A stretch of 64,000 nucleotides of DNA from Enterococcus silesiacus (GTDB lineage: Bacteria > Bacillota > Bacilli > Lactobacillales > Enterococcaceae), in contig CP013614.1 of the NCBI GenBank assembly GCA_001465115.1, positions 1,302,001 to 1,366,000 on the forward strand, given 5' to 3'. The translations under genes were made by a program, and so were the position numbers. Numbering within the stretch: the stretch's first letter is position 1; each line of letters starts with the position of its first letter. The notes beneath the pieces are model-generated. The model was not told where the DNA came from and did no database searches. It saw only the letters and a list, made by a program, of their open reading frames with translations. Shown in pieces: positions 45,466-54,796 of this stretch.

Positions 45466-46217
45466 CGATTTAAACTTTCTATCATGTGTATGGGTAAAAT
45501 TCTCATTTTGACAACTCCGATAATATTTTTCTTAGGAACAAAACCATAATATCGACTGTCAGTAGAATAGGGTCGATTGTCACCCAATACTAAGTATGAG
45601 TCTTTGGGAATGATTAGCTGACCATTTTTGATAGCTTTTACTTCAAAGTCTTCTGTAAAGAAAGTATTCATACTTTGCATTTTTGTTACTTCTTTATGAT
45701 CAATAAATGGCTCTGTCAATTCTTCATTGTTCACAAATAGCTTATCATTCTTGTATTGCACAGATTCGCCAGGCAAACCAATTATGCGTCGAATCGTATT
45801 TCCATGTTGATCAGGAGTCTTAAAATAAGCTATACTGAAGCGAGTAATCCTCGCACGACGATTGATGTACACAAAATCATTTTCAGAGAGTGTCGGCAGC
45901 ATGCTATATCCTTCTACTTTAGCAAAGGTAAATAAGAATAAAGAAAGCCCCCAAATAAAAATGCATGTAATCAAGATTGAACTACTGATTTCAATACTAA
46001 ATCGAACAAGCTTTTTTTGTTTTTTTCTTTTGTAATGCGTTGAATTTCTTTTTTTCTTTGTTTTTTGATTTGTCTGCTTTTTTCTTTTAGTAAGTTCATT
46101 TTGGTCTCGCATCACTGGAGCCTTATTTTTATTCTTTAGGCGTTTTTTTACATCACTTTTATTTGAAGGCTTGCGTAACTTATTTTTGGTTTTTGATGGA
46201 TGCCTTGTATGTGCCAT
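45462..46217 (-). CDS. Type I signal peptidase with long basic cytoplasmic tail
   Basis: 251 residues. The first 75 or so are extremely Lys/Arg-rich and precede a single membrane helix (about 82-103). The catalytic domain has the serine in GYSMLPTL and the lysine in IRRIIGLPGE, with the GDNRPYSTDSR box D motif. It cleaves signal peptides outside the membrane. In this operon it may process the adjacent WxL, LPXTG and DUF916 proteins. Start chosen at the ATG 10 nt after GGAG. An in-frame ATG 6 nt earlier (46223) is also possible. Last gene of the WxL operon. Confidence 0.9.
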   Translation of the reverse strand: MAHTRHPSKTKNKLRKPSNKSDVKKRLKNKNKAPVMRDQNELTKRKKQTNQKTKKKRNSTHYKRKKQKKLVRFSIEISSSILITCIFIWGLSLFLFTFAKVEGYSMLPTLSENDFVYINRRARITRFSIAYFKTPDQHGNTIRRIIGLPGESVQYKNDKLFVNNEELTEPFIDHKEVTKMQSMNTFFTEDFEVKAIKNGQLIIPKDSYLVLGDNRPYSTDSRYYGFVPKKNIIGVVKMRILPIHMIESLNR

Positions 46218-46232
46218 AAACATTTAACTCCG

Positions 46233-46895
46233 CTATTTTTTTTCTGCCAATGATTTTTCATTTATCTTAAATTGTTTGATCACAGCCTGCTCATTTCTCT
46301 TCACACGTTCAATATCCCCTTTAAAAGATTCTAGCAAAGATGGATCACTATAAAAGCCTTTTTCTTGCGAAGATAGATTGATCCCCAGCTCCTTCATTGA
46401 AGAATAATAACGATTGATACGAATTTGTCCATCACCATTAATACGATAGTCTGCTCTATTCAAGGCAAATGCAGCTAGTCGTAAAGAGAGGTTTTTTAAA
46501 TTTTGCTCAGCCCGCTCCCCTTCACCAGATTCAGCTAAGAGTAATTGATCCTCAATATCCCGAAGATTATAATATCCGGAAACAATTGCCTTTTTATCTT
46601 CTTCCCCTAAATTCGTTGATTGATAATAAACCGCAAACATGGAAGTAGCAATGCCTATCAGCATGACAATAAAACATAAGAAACTAGCAATGACGCTTTT
46701 TTTCTTTTTCTTCTGTAGTTGTCTCCTTTTTCTGGCAATTACTTTTCTTTTACGTTTATTTTTTGTTCGGATCAAAAGAATTTTTTTTTGTTCTTTTCCG
46801 GTCTTTATAATCCCAACTAAGAACAAGAAAATAAAAAGAAGAAAGATAATTGCTATCGCTAAACTTATGACTGCAATCCAATCTAATAATGTCAT
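46233..46895 (-). CDS. Membrane protein of the WxL operon, unknown function
   Basis: 220 residues. A membrane helix at about 5-30, a very basic loop (RTKNKRKRKVIARKRRQLQKKKKK, about 43-66), a second helix (about 68-92) and a roughly 125-residue extracellular domain with acidic and helical character (EEDKKAIVSGYYNLRDIEDQLL...). It sits between the DUF916 protein and the signal peptidase with gaps of 9 and 23 nt, so it is part of the surface-protein assembly unit. No family recognised. Confidence 0.7.
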   Translation of the reverse strand: MTLLDWIAVISLAIAIIFLLFIFLFLVGIIKTGKEQKKILLIRTKNKRKRKVIARKRRQLQKKKKKSVIASFLCFIVMLIGIATSMFAVYYQSTNLGEEDKKAIVSGYYNLRDIEDQLLLAESGEGERAEQNLKNLSLRLAAFALNRADYRINGDGQIRINRYYSSMKELGINLSSQEKGFYSDPSLLESFKGDIERVKRNEQAVIKQFKINEKSLAEKK

Positions 46896-46918
46896 TTTAT
46901 CTCTTCCAACTTTCCGTC

Positions 46919-47986
46919 CTACCTTTTTTTAGAGGGGCGTTTCTTTTTCTTGGTCTTTTTATTTGTCGCAAAATGAATAGCAAAGAAAATAATCAAGATA
47001 AGCCCTAAAATGCCTCCTATGATCATAGCGACTAATTTAAAATCAATTCCGCGTTCTTGATCGAGACCAATGTCTTCACGGTTAAACTTATCAGCTTCTT
47101 CTTTGGTAATTTCAAACGTTTCAGTCCATTCCCAGGTTTTATCTTCGGATGCTGCTTTGACATGTGCACGATATTTTCCTGGAATCATCGCTTGACCTTC
47201 CATACTGACTGGATAGTTTAAAACCGTATTTGGTGCCATTCTCATTTTTGTCTTTTTCGATTCATATAGTACTTCATCATTTTTCTCAGGCATGATTTGA
47301 ACTTCAACAGTCAAATCATCCAGCAAATCAGACGTTTCGTTTGCCAAATCGACAACAATCGTGTTGCGTCCATTCGGCTGAGTTCCATAAGTTTTAAGAT
47401 ACCCCATTTTAGGTTCAACTTTTGTATCACTTTCTCTAAGCAACATTGCAATCGTATAAGCATATTCGTTAATGATTGTTGTACCAGTATTTTTTTTCTT
47501 TTGATCTTCTTTTGCTACTTTTTGTAGTTGAATCCCGCCTAAAATAATGCCCTCGTAGCTAGTTTCTGGCATATTGATTTCTAACTCTAGCTCCTTATCC
47601 GATTCTGGAGGAAGCGTTACTGTTTTAGGTGCCTTTACAATATCAGTAAAATCAAACTTCATAGAAGCATCTTTATCAAGTTTTGTTTTTCCATATTCAA
47701 GAACACCATTTGAATTGGTTCTAGCACTATTCAATCCGACGTTGACGGTGACTTCTTCTTTGCTGAGGTTTGATAATGTAATTGATACTTTCTGCTTTTG
47801 CCCAGGTGTCATTCTCAAATTAAAATAGCCTGACTCATCAATTTGATTTTCTGGATGGTTGGTTTTATATAAAAAACCAACTGCTCCTGAAGGATCTGCG
47901 GAAGCCTCACTTATTTGGACATGAACAAAAGAAATTGAAATGATCAAAAAGAAAGTCATAGTTAGCTGCTGAAAATTTTTTTTCAT
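46919..47986 (-). CDS. DUF916/DUF3324 WxL-interacting surface protein
   Basis: 355 residues. Signal peptide (about 1-26), an immunoglobulin-like DUF916 domain (about 35-150: GYFNLRMTPGQKQKVSITLSN), a DUF3324 domain (about 160-300), one membrane helix near the C-terminus and a basic tail (TNKKTKKKKRPSKKR). This is the WxLIP family, which binds peptidoglycan and WxL proteins. The start is placed at the ATG that begins the signal. An in-frame TTG at 48019, with GGGGG upstream, would add 11 residues. Confidence 0.88.
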   Translation of the reverse strand: MKKNFQQLTMTFFLIISISFVHVQISEASADPSGAVGFLYKTNHPENQIDESGYFNLRMTPGQKQKVSITLSNLSKEEVTVNVGLNSARTNSNGVLEYGKTKLDKDASMKFDFTDIVKAPKTVTLPPESDKELELEINMPETSYEGIILGGIQLQKVAKEDQKKKNTGTTIINEYAYTIAMLLRESDTKVEPKMGYLKTYGTQPNGRNTIVVDLANETSDLLDDLTVEVQIMPEKNDEVLYESKKTKMRMAPNTVLNYPVSMEGQAMIPGKYRAHVKAASEDKTWEWTETFEITKEEADKFNREDIGLDQERGIDFKLVAMIIGGILGLILIIFFAIHFATNKKTKKKKRPSKKR

Positions 47987-48099
47987 AAACGTAAAACAAA
48001 TCCTCTCATTCAAAGACAAGCCCCCAATTACTAAAACTCGTAATAATTAGTGAGCTTGCCTTCTAAAACATTCTCGGTTTATTTATTCAGTTATTAATT

Positions 48100-48915
48100 T
48101 TAAAGTACTTCTGCAAGTTCCCATAAAACAACCGCAGTGTGCGCTTCTTTCGTTTTCACAGTTTTACCTGGAACGAAGAGTGATACTGAACCACTTTCAA
48201 TTTTGTTAGCATTTGTTGCATTTGGTACACCAGTTGTATCTTCAGCTGTACCTTTTCCAGTAGCAGTATGATAAGCAGGAGTATTACCAAAAGCAACTGT
48301 ATACGTACCAAAACCATCTTTAGCATCTTTTGTTTCTAATACGTCAATTACATTCCCTGATTGTTTTAATTCAAATGCTGACCCAGTCGATGCTAAAACG
48401 GCATGAGGGCTAACAGCAGCATCTGTTGCTGTCTCAACGATTGGATTTTTAAAACTAATTGTAGCATTGTCTAAAAGATTTCCAGATGTCGCTTTAAATT
48501 GTTGAGTCATTGAAGCTCTTAAAGCCCATTTTCCGCGTTTATCAATACGTTTATCTGTTAATTGTAAATAAACACCACGCTTTTCTTTTGTTCCGTTTTT
48601 ATCAATTTCCACTTGTTGAGCAAAATAATTTTCGTCAGTTAAGACAGCACTTTGTTGTTTGAAATCCATGCTTGAAACACCATCGATTTTCAATGGACCA
48701 TTATCTGGATTTGGAGTGTATGGTGGTGTAACTTCATCTGTAGGGATTTCTGGATCCTTATCTGTATTTTTACCAGAATCTTCTACATAATCGATCGTTC
48801 CTTGGCTATTTGCTTGAGTTGCTTTTCCATTATCTGCACTTGCCGCAGCTGGTAATAATACATTTGCACCTAGTGCAGCTAATAACGCGATAGAACATAG
48901 TGTTCTTTTTTTCAT
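48100..48915 (-). CDS. WxL domain surface protein
   Basis: 271 residues. Signal peptide (MKKRTLCSIALLAALGANVL...ASA). A Pro/Asp-rich segment leads to a WxL domain with the proximal motif KWALRAS and the distal LWELAEVL at the C-terminus, the conserved YxxxLxWxLxxxP-like end that binds peptidoglycan. It is a small WxL protein, typical of the second WxL in such loci. Confidence 0.88.
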   Translation of the reverse strand: MKKRTLCSIALLAALGANVLLPAAASADNGKATQANSQGTIDYVEDSGKNTDKDPEIPTDEVTPPYTPNPDNGPLKIDGVSSMDFKQQSAVLTDENYFAQQVEIDKNGTKEKRGVYLQLTDKRIDKRGKWALRASMTQQFKATSGNLLDNATISFKNPIVETATDAAVSPHAVLASTGSAFELKQSGNVIDVLETKDAKDGFGTYTVAFGNTPAYHTATGKGTAEDTTGVPNATNANKIESGSVSLFVPGKTVKTKEAHTAVVLWELAEVL

Positions 48916-48945
48916 TTGTGTTTCCCCCTATTTATCTTTTAATAT

Positions 48946-49737
48946 TTATGGTAACTCGGATAATATCCAAGTCAGCACCGTTTGGTATTTTCCAGGTTCT
49001 CTATCAGATGATCCTGGAACAAAAAATGTTACTGCATTGTTTTCATACATTTGCTTATTTTCAAAGTTCGGATCAAGAATCGGTTGACCTGTTTCATCAA
49101 CGAGCGGTGCGAGTGTAGACTCTAAATCATTTTCATTTTCGGCAGATGCGCCAAATTCTACACTCCAAATTCCCTGACCTCTTCCTTTATCAGCTTTAGC
49201 TAAATCGTAAGTTGTTTGAATTTTATCAATTTTGATAACATCATTTACTAATGATGGTGCATATTTTTTGTCCATCGAAGAGTTTGTCCACGATTTATCT
49301 AATGAAATATACGATCCTTTTAGTTCAGATGCTTCATTGTTTGGTATCATGAAATTTGTCTCTTGACGAACTTGTAAGGTCCAACCTGCTCCAGTAGAGC
49401 GACTATCGGTCACTTGAACAAAATTACCTCTTGCCCCCGTATTGTCATGAAACAATTGTGCTCTAGCCTGATAAAACTGATCTTCTTTTGATATTCGATT
49501 TCGGCCAAAGTCTAATCTAGGGACAAAATCAATTCTCAAGAACCCTTCTGTTGAGGGACTTGGCCCTGGATCGACTGGCTTCACAGGTTTTTCTGGATCC
49601 ACGACTTGTGGCGGAATAAGCGATGCATCAAAACCAATCGTCCCTTCATTTGTAGCAGACTGAGCCTGAACCTTAGTATCTGGAATGAGCAAAAGAAGGA
49701 TAGAGAAACAAAAAGTGAATGTTAGTATCTTTTTCAA
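48946..49737 (-). CDS. WxL domain surface protein
   Basis: 263 residues. Signal peptide ending VQAQS, a short Pro-rich stretch (VDPEKPVKPVDPGPSPS), then a WxL domain with GWTLQVRQE and the terminal VLTWILSELP. Its ATG overlaps the stop of the LPXTG gene by 4 nt (ATGA). It should attach non-covalently to the wall. Confidence 0.9.
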   Translation of the reverse strand: MKKILTFTFCFSILLLLIPDTKVQAQSATNEGTIGFDASLIPPQVVDPEKPVKPVDPGPSPSTEGFLRIDFVPRLDFGRNRISKEDQFYQARAQLFHDNTGARGNFVQVTDSRSTGAGWTLQVRQETNFMIPNNEASELKGSYISLDKSWTNSSMDKKYAPSLVNDVIKIDKIQTTYDLAKADKGRGQGIWSVEFGASAENENDLESTLAPLVDETGQPILDPNFENKQMYENNAVTFFVPGSSDREPGKYQTVLTWILSELP

Positions 49738-50090
49738 GGTTTGGTCTCTCCTTCGTTTTCTTTTCTTTGCTTTTTCACATAGACATAAAGTGCCGATAAA
49801 GCAAGAACTATGCCGCTAAGCATCAATGATTTTCTTACGATTTCTCCAGTTTGAGGAAATCGTCCGATTGGTTTACTTTTTTGGGGTCCTTCAGAAACAT
49901 TTAAATTGGTCTTTGACTCTGAAGTAGTCGTTGGTGGGTCTTTTTTTTCATCTTCTCGATAAAATTCAATCACCGCTTCATGGCCAACTTGACCACCATC
50001 ATCTGCAAAAGATGTCACTGGCTTCCAAAAAATCATGAGACCTAAAATAGAGATGGTCAGAATGCTGATACGTAAAAATTTTTTATTCAT
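49734..50090 (-). CDS. Small LPXTG-type cell-wall-anchored protein
   Basis: 118 residues. Signal peptide (about 1-29), an extracellular stretch of only about 50 residues, the sorting signal FPQTGE (an F in place of L), a hydrophobic helix and a basic tail (KKQRKENEGETKP). Sortase should attach it to peptidoglycan. Such short LPXTG proteins are regular members of WxL loci and may tether the WxL complex. Confidence 0.88.
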   Translation of the reverse strand: MNKKFLRISILTISILGLMIFWKPVTSFADDGGQVGHEAVIEFYREDEKKDPPTTTSESKTNLNVSEGPQKSKPIGRFPQTGEIVRKSLMLSGIVLALSALYVYVKKQRKENEGETKP

Positions 50091-50107
50091 ATTCTTTCCC
50101 TCTCCTT

Positions 50108-52522
50108 CTATGGTCCTTCAAGCAATTCCCATTCGATAATACCTACATAGATACCAGATTCTTTAACAGCGCCAACTTCCGTTTTTAGTTTAAAACCATC
50201 TCCTGAAGCTGACCACTTCTCACTAACTTTATTAGGTGTTCCATCTTTATTTGTACCCACTGCAACATCTTGCATTCCAGCATTCAATGTAACTTCATTG
50301 CCGCTATATATATAACGAACTGCATTTGTTACAATTTCTTGATTACTGTTTGTCAATTCTTGTTTCATGCGGGCTTGTAGTTTCCAAGGTTTTTTTGTTG
50401 CTCTACTATCTTGAATGACTAATGCACCATCAATTCGAACAGGCTCTTCGATCACACTTTCCTCTGCCTTAACGATTTGTGTTCCAAAATCAATTTCCGT
50501 AGGAGCAGAAACTAATACGATTCGACCTTTAAATTGATACGTAACGGCACGACCACCTTCAACAATCTCAATGGCATTTTCTGGCATTGGTGAGCTGACG
50601 ATTTCATATTTCTTTTCTAGCTGATCATTCACCGCTTTCAGCACATCTGCTTCTTTCGTCAAATCGACCTTACTACCAACTTTTCTCGTTAAAACAATTT
50701 TTGGATGAATTACATTATTTTCTTCATCAACAAAATTAATAGTCAAATCAGCCTCTCCAGCTTTGATTGTCAGGTTTAGAATTTTCTCCTCCGAAGTATG
50801 TCCTTCACCATCTACCGCGTAGACTTTGATTACTTGTTTTCCAAGTGTCAATGCTGATTTTGGCAACGTGAACTTCCAATCGATCTTTTTACCAGGATTA
50901 GTCATATCATTTGGAACTTTATCGCCAAATTTGACCGCTGTTCCATCGTTAAGCGTGTAATATAGATCTACAAGTGGACTTTCGGAATCACGCCATTGTC
51001 CTGTAACCTCAAAATCATTTCCTTGGATTAGCTCTTGGTCAGCTTGATCAATGAAGACTTCTGGTGGGTTTCCAGGCAGACCGATAGTTACATCATAGGC
51101 CATTTTGGTGCTTTCATTACTTTCAAGTGACGTTGGTTGATTTTTCATAAAGATAGCCGTATCCATTTTTCTAAGGTCAGTTGTTACATACACCAACTGA
51201 TCTGCCGGATAATTTTGAGCTTCATAACCAAGTGAATCTAATGCTGTAAAACCTGAATCATCATAATTGAAAAACTGGCTTAAGAAATAATCTCTAGGTT
51301 GTGTATTAGTCCCTTGGATCCAATGTTTTCCGGTCCAGTTTTGGACATGATCTGGTCCGGTAAAAAGATACTGAAGTTTATAGCCATTTTCTCCAGCATC
51401 TTGGATATAGACACCTTTATTGTCTCCAATCGCATAAATTGGCACCTTATCATTCTTATTTAGCTCGGTATCAATCATCGAACCAACGATGAAATTCGCT
51501 TCTCGATTTGTACCAGTATTTGTTACAGTGTATTCAACGTTTACAGTCCCTGTAGTCTTACCAGTCATTAAAATTTCCACACGCAATTTTTTAGAGCTAA
51601 ATTCTGTGTTATAAACTAATTTATACACAGTCATGCCATTTGGTAAAATACGTTTGTAATACTTATACCCTTCACTGGTAATATGGCTTCCCGTATTAAA
51701 AACACTAGGACTTGTATTGCTACCGAAAGCATAGATCAAACCATAACTTGTCCATAATGATTGTCCCGCTTCTTCTGGTTTACTCATAGGATTTTGAGTA
51801 TGGTAAATATGCTGAACTCGTTTGTCATTATCCATGAAAGTTACATTAGGAATAGCAAATTGCTTTTGTTTATTACCAGAAATACTTGTTGTTCCAATAG
51901 CTTCTGTTGGACCAAACCCATAACGTAATTCTTTTCCTTCACCGGCTATTATTGAGGCTTCTTCTGCTGTATATATCTCTGTCCATTCCTCTGTGTAAGG
52001 TGTTGCTAAAGTAGCACGACCCTGCAATTTTTCATCTGGTTGAACAGAGAAAGATTCTACAGACGTTTCTTCTTTTCCTATCACTAATTCGTTTGAACGC
52101 TCTTGTTCAGTTGATGCTTGAATGGTCTGTTTGGTGCTAGAGTTAGTCATAGCTTGGAAGTATAGTACGGTTTGTTTTGACTCTTTGTTAAGTGTTACTT
52201 CTAACTGATCTTTATCCTCATCGACTTGGACGAGAGAGATTTTTTCTTTGTTCATCTCAAGAATTTTGTCTTTATCAAAGGTAACTTCATCAGAGTATTC
52301 TAATAAAATTAGTTGATCTTTCTTTGAAGGTTTTACGCTTAATGAGAAATATGCTTCATTATTTGAAGATGCTTGAACTTGCTTTTCCGTTTGCTCTAAG
52401 CTAATCTTATTAGATATCGTTTCAGAAGCTTTTATTGAAGACTGATTCATAAAAAAGAGGCTGCCAAATACCAGTAATACTCCAGTTATACCGAAAGCGA
52501 ATACCTTTTTCCCTATTTTCAT
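50108..52522 (-). CDS. Large WxL domain surface protein
   Basis: 804 residues. Signal peptide (about 1-33), a Thr/Ser/Glu-rich segment to about 165, a beta-rich region (170-490: TLATPYTEEWTEIYTAEEAS, YNTEFSSKKLRVEILMTG), an Ig-like repeat (about 490-590: PPEVFIDQADQELIQGNDF), a MucBP-like stretch (about 590-665: ADLTINFVDEENNVIHPKIV) and a C-terminal WxL domain (KKPWKLQARMKQE...IIEWELLEGP). Probably the main adhesin or ligand-binding member of the operon. AAAGGAG lies 8 nt before the ATG. Confidence 0.88.
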   Translation of the reverse strand: MKIGKKVFAFGITGVLLVFGSLFFMNQSSIKASETISNKISLEQTEKQVQASSNNEAYFSLSVKPSKKDQLILLEYSDEVTFDKDKILEMNKEKISLVQVDEDKDQLEVTLNKESKQTVLYFQAMTNSSTKQTIQASTEQERSNELVIGKEETSVESFSVQPDEKLQGRATLATPYTEEWTEIYTAEEASIIAGEGKELRYGFGPTEAIGTTSISGNKQKQFAIPNVTFMDNDKRVQHIYHTQNPMSKPEEAGQSLWTSYGLIYAFGSNTSPSVFNTGSHITSEGYKYYKRILPNGMTVYKLVYNTEFSSKKLRVEILMTGKTTGTVNVEYTVTNTGTNREANFIVGSMIDTELNKNDKVPIYAIGDNKGVYIQDAGENGYKLQYLFTGPDHVQNWTGKHWIQGTNTQPRDYFLSQFFNYDDSGFTALDSLGYEAQNYPADQLVYVTTDLRKMDTAIFMKNQPTSLESNESTKMAYDVTIGLPGNPPEVFIDQADQELIQGNDFEVTGQWRDSESPLVDLYYTLNDGTAVKFGDKVPNDMTNPGKKIDWKFTLPKSALTLGKQVIKVYAVDGEGHTSEEKILNLTIKAGEADLTINFVDEENNVIHPKIVLTRKVGSKVDLTKEADVLKAVNDQLEKKYEIVSSPMPENAIEIVEGGRAVTYQFKGRIVLVSAPTEIDFGTQIVKAEESVIEEPVRIDGALVIQDSRATKKPWKLQARMKQELTNSNQEIVTNAVRYIYSGNEVTLNAGMQDVAVGTNKDGTPNKVSEKWSASGDGFKLKTEVGAVKESGIYVGIIEWELLEGP

Positions 52523-52548
52523 TTTTTCAACTCCTTTCTAAAACTAGT

Positions 52549-52581
52549 TTTCTTGCTCGCGGTCCTAAACGTGAGCAAGAA
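52549..52581 (-). other. Hairpin between the regulator gene and the WxL operon
   Basis: Perfect outer arms TCTTGCTC/GAGCAAGA around a GC-containing loop, in the 112-nt gap before the 804-residue WxL gene. The T run lies on the 5' side on the minus strand, so it is not a terminator there. It may be an mRNA-processing or stability element. Confidence 0.5.
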
Positions 52582-52634
52582 AAAAATCTTTGCTTCTTTA
52601 TTGGGCTTTTCACACGATCCTACTCGCACAATGA

Positions 52635-53351
52635 TCATTCGCTGAGCAGATAACCTATTGAACGAACAGTCTTAATGATCTTGGCATCATCTACGTTAGC
52701 TTCTATTTTTTTTCTCAAATGAAAGATAATATTGGCTACGCGATATTGCTTTTCATTTATTTCTGATTTCCAGACAAACTCATATATTTCCTTATAGGTT
52801 ACAGCTTTGTTTCTTTTTTGGTATAAAATTTCAAAAGCCCGATACTCAAGTCTCGTCAGACTTACTTCTTTGTGGCCATTTATTGCAACACTTAAATTGT
52901 TAGGATAAAGCTCAATTTTACAAGAACTTAATTGATTATCTTGTTGCGCCAAAATTGTGTTTCTATTTTGTTGGTTATGGAACCGATCATTTTGCTGACG
53001 ATGTAATGCATTTTTCACCACTAATAAAAATTCTTCTGGAAAATCATTTGCGGGTAAAACACCATCTACACCTAATTTTAAAAAAACTATATTTTTAATA
53101 CTACTCATCTCATTTGTTAAGACCCAGACTAATTTGTTTGTTACGGCTTTGATTTCTATGATGTTTTTCAAAGTAAGGCTCATTGCATTATCATCACCGC
53201 TACTATCTGGAATAATGACACAGTCTATCTCTTGACTAACTTGATGGATATTTTCTTCATGTATCAATTTTATCTGACCAATTTCATTGATTTTTTCTAA
53301 GTAATCTTTAGAAAGTGCCACTGGAAATGAAGCAACTCCGATGTTATACAT
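52635..53351 (-). CDS. Orphan OmpR-type response regulator with degenerate receiver
   Basis: 238 residues. The N-terminal about 125 residues have the length of a receiver domain, but the acidic pair at its start and the lysine near the end are not seen. The C-terminal about 100 residues are a clear winged-helix trans-reg domain (VSLTRLEYRAFEILYQKRNKAVTYKEIYEFVWKS, YRVANIIFHLRKKIE, IKTVRSIGYLLSE). No histidine kinase is adjacent. It heads the WxL operon, 112 nt upstream of the large WxL gene and about 130 bp from the left inverted repeat, so it is the first target of an inverted promoter. A 12-bp palindrome TGATGATCATCA lies at 53459-53470. Confidence 0.88.
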   Translation of the reverse strand: MYNIGVASFPVALSKDYLEKINEIGQIKLIHEENIHQVSQEIDCVIIPDSSGDDNAMSLTLKNIIEIKAVTNKLVWVLTNEMSSIKNIVFLKLGVDGVLPANDFPEEFLLVVKNALHRQQNDRFHNQQNRNTILAQQDNQLSSCKIELYPNNLSVAINGHKEVSLTRLEYRAFEILYQKRNKAVTYKEIYEFVWKSEINEKQYRVANIIFHLRKKIEANVDDAKIIKTVRSIGYLLSE

Positions 53352-53483
53352 ATACTGTCCTTCCTTTTATACTTATTTTTATATAATGCTATTTTCAAAA
53401 ATAATATAACAATCATAATGTTTTTTTTAAGTTTTCCATCATGTTATACTCAATTTAATGATGATCATCACACGACAAAAAGT

Positions 53484-53505
53484 TTTCCTCATTGTTGTAC
53501 AAAGA
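53484..53505 (+). repeat. Left inverted repeat (IRL), putative recombination site
   Basis: 22-bp perfect inverted match to 55040-55061. The full site 53483-53511 is itself near-symmetric: 11-bp arms (TTTTCCTCATT and AAAGAGGAAAA, one mismatch) around a 7-bp centre GTTGTAC, the geometry of a tyrosine-recombinase core site. Confidence 0.85.
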
Positions 53506-53600
53506 GGAAAAAGCGCTGTAAGTATTGTTGTTACTCACACAAAAATAGTTGTTGACGGTTCAATGACGGCGTAAAAATATCTAATAGAAATAATAAATTA

Positions 53601-53646
53601 TAAAAATGCCAACGCTATAACTTTTAAAGTTATGGCGTTGGCATTA
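53601..53646 (-). terminator. Intrinsic terminator of recombinase 2
   Basis: Stem AATGCCAACGCcATAACTTT / AAAGTTATaGCGTTGGCATT with a 2-nt loop, followed by TTTTATAATTTATT on the minus strand, just past the recombinase stop. Confidence 0.88.
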
Positions 53647-53662
53647 GTCGGAATTACGATTT

Positions 53663-54796
53663 TTACCTGACTGATACATTTTTAAATTCGTCAAACATTA
53701 GTTGATCTAACCTTTGAACAACCTCTTTGCGACTTTCAAGCATTGAATCTGTATAAATATCTAACGTCATTTTAACAGATGTGTGTCCTAACAATTTACT
53801 CAAACTAGTTATATCTGTCCCCATTTCGATGCATCTGGTTGCAAACGTATGTCGAAGAATGTGGAAATGTGTATCGGAAATTCCAGCTTTTTTAATAGAG
53901 CTTTTGAAACGGTAGCGAATTACTCTGGGCTCCGCTAAGTTATTTTTACACGTTACCACATACTCGCTTTCGCTGTGTTTTCTTTTACTTAACAAGTAAT
54001 ACAATATTTTATTTGACAATGGTACGACTCTACAAGACTGTTCGGTTTTCGGAGTGCTTATAATTATATTGGTTTTACTTTCTGTTTCAAAGGAAGTTTT
54101 TACTCGAGAAACTGTTCGTTTTATATAGACAACTTCTTTATTAAAATCAATATCTGACCATTTCAATCCGCTGATTTCACCAATTCTAAGACCAAGGTAT
54201 AGAGATAAAATGATTGGTGAGCACCCTCTTTCGTTGAAAGCAATGGCCTCTAACTTTCGTTGATCTGTTCTAGATAAGGCAATGATAGAGTTATTTTTTT
54301 TGTGTGGTAATCGAATTTTTTTATATGGACTCCCAAGTACAAGTTGGTTATTTTCTGCTGCGATTAGCATTTTCCTTAACAAGGCGAAAATATTTCTGAT
54401 AGTTCCGGAAGCTAACTTTCGTTTCTCAAGGGTAATAATAAATGTCTGAATTTTATCTTCCGTTATATTATGTAGATAGCTATTCTCAAAAAAAGGAACT
54501 ATGTAGTTATTACACAACCAGTGATATTGTGCATACGTAGAACTTTTAACTACGTTTTTCACTTCATTCTCTAACCAAAAATCACACCAACCTTTCAGTA
54601 GTTCTTCTTTATACTCCTTGTTCCCACTTCCAATTAGTTCAGCTTTTACAACAATCAACTTTGTTTTAACCTCGTTGTATTTCTTTGCATATACATAGCC
54701 ATATTTTATTGAGCCACTTTTATTTCTTCCTTTTATATAGCGACCTTCCCATCTTCCATCTTTTCGTTTGTAAATATTTTCCCCTTTTTTAGACAT
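53663..54796 (-). CDS. Tyrosine recombinase, paralogue 2, inside an invertible segment
   Basis: 377 residues. Same architecture as the copy at 43442-44563, sharing KGENIYKRKDGRWEGRY at the N-terminus, LRIGEISGLKWSDIDF, EPRVIRYRFK, HTFATRCIE and LGHTSVKMTLDIY; all catalytic residues are intact. It is flanked by the inverted repeats at 53484-53505 and 55040-55061, so it most likely acts as a DNA invertase on its own segment. A promoter TTGAGA-17-TATTTT lies upstream on the minus strand and AAGGAATGAG precedes the ATG. It ends in a strong terminator, so it does not read into the regulator gene. Confidence 0.9.
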   Translation of the reverse strand: MSKKGENIYKRKDGRWEGRYIKGRNKSGSIKYGYVYAKKYNEVKTKLIVVKAELIGSGNKEYKEELLKGWCDFWLENEVKNVVKSSTYAQYHWLCNNYIVPFFENSYLHNITEDKIQTFIITLEKRKLASGTIRNIFALLRKMLIAAENNQLVLGSPYKKIRLPHKKNNSIIALSRTDQRKLEAIAFNERGCSPIILSLYLGLRIGEISGLKWSDIDFNKEVVYIKRTVSRVKTSFETESKTNIIISTPKTEQSCRVVPLSNKILYYLLSKRKHSESEYVVTCKNNLAEPRVIRYRFKSSIKKAGISDTHFHILRHTFATRCIEMGTDITSLSKLLGHTSVKMTLDIYTDSMLESRKEVVQRLDQLMFDEFKNVSVR

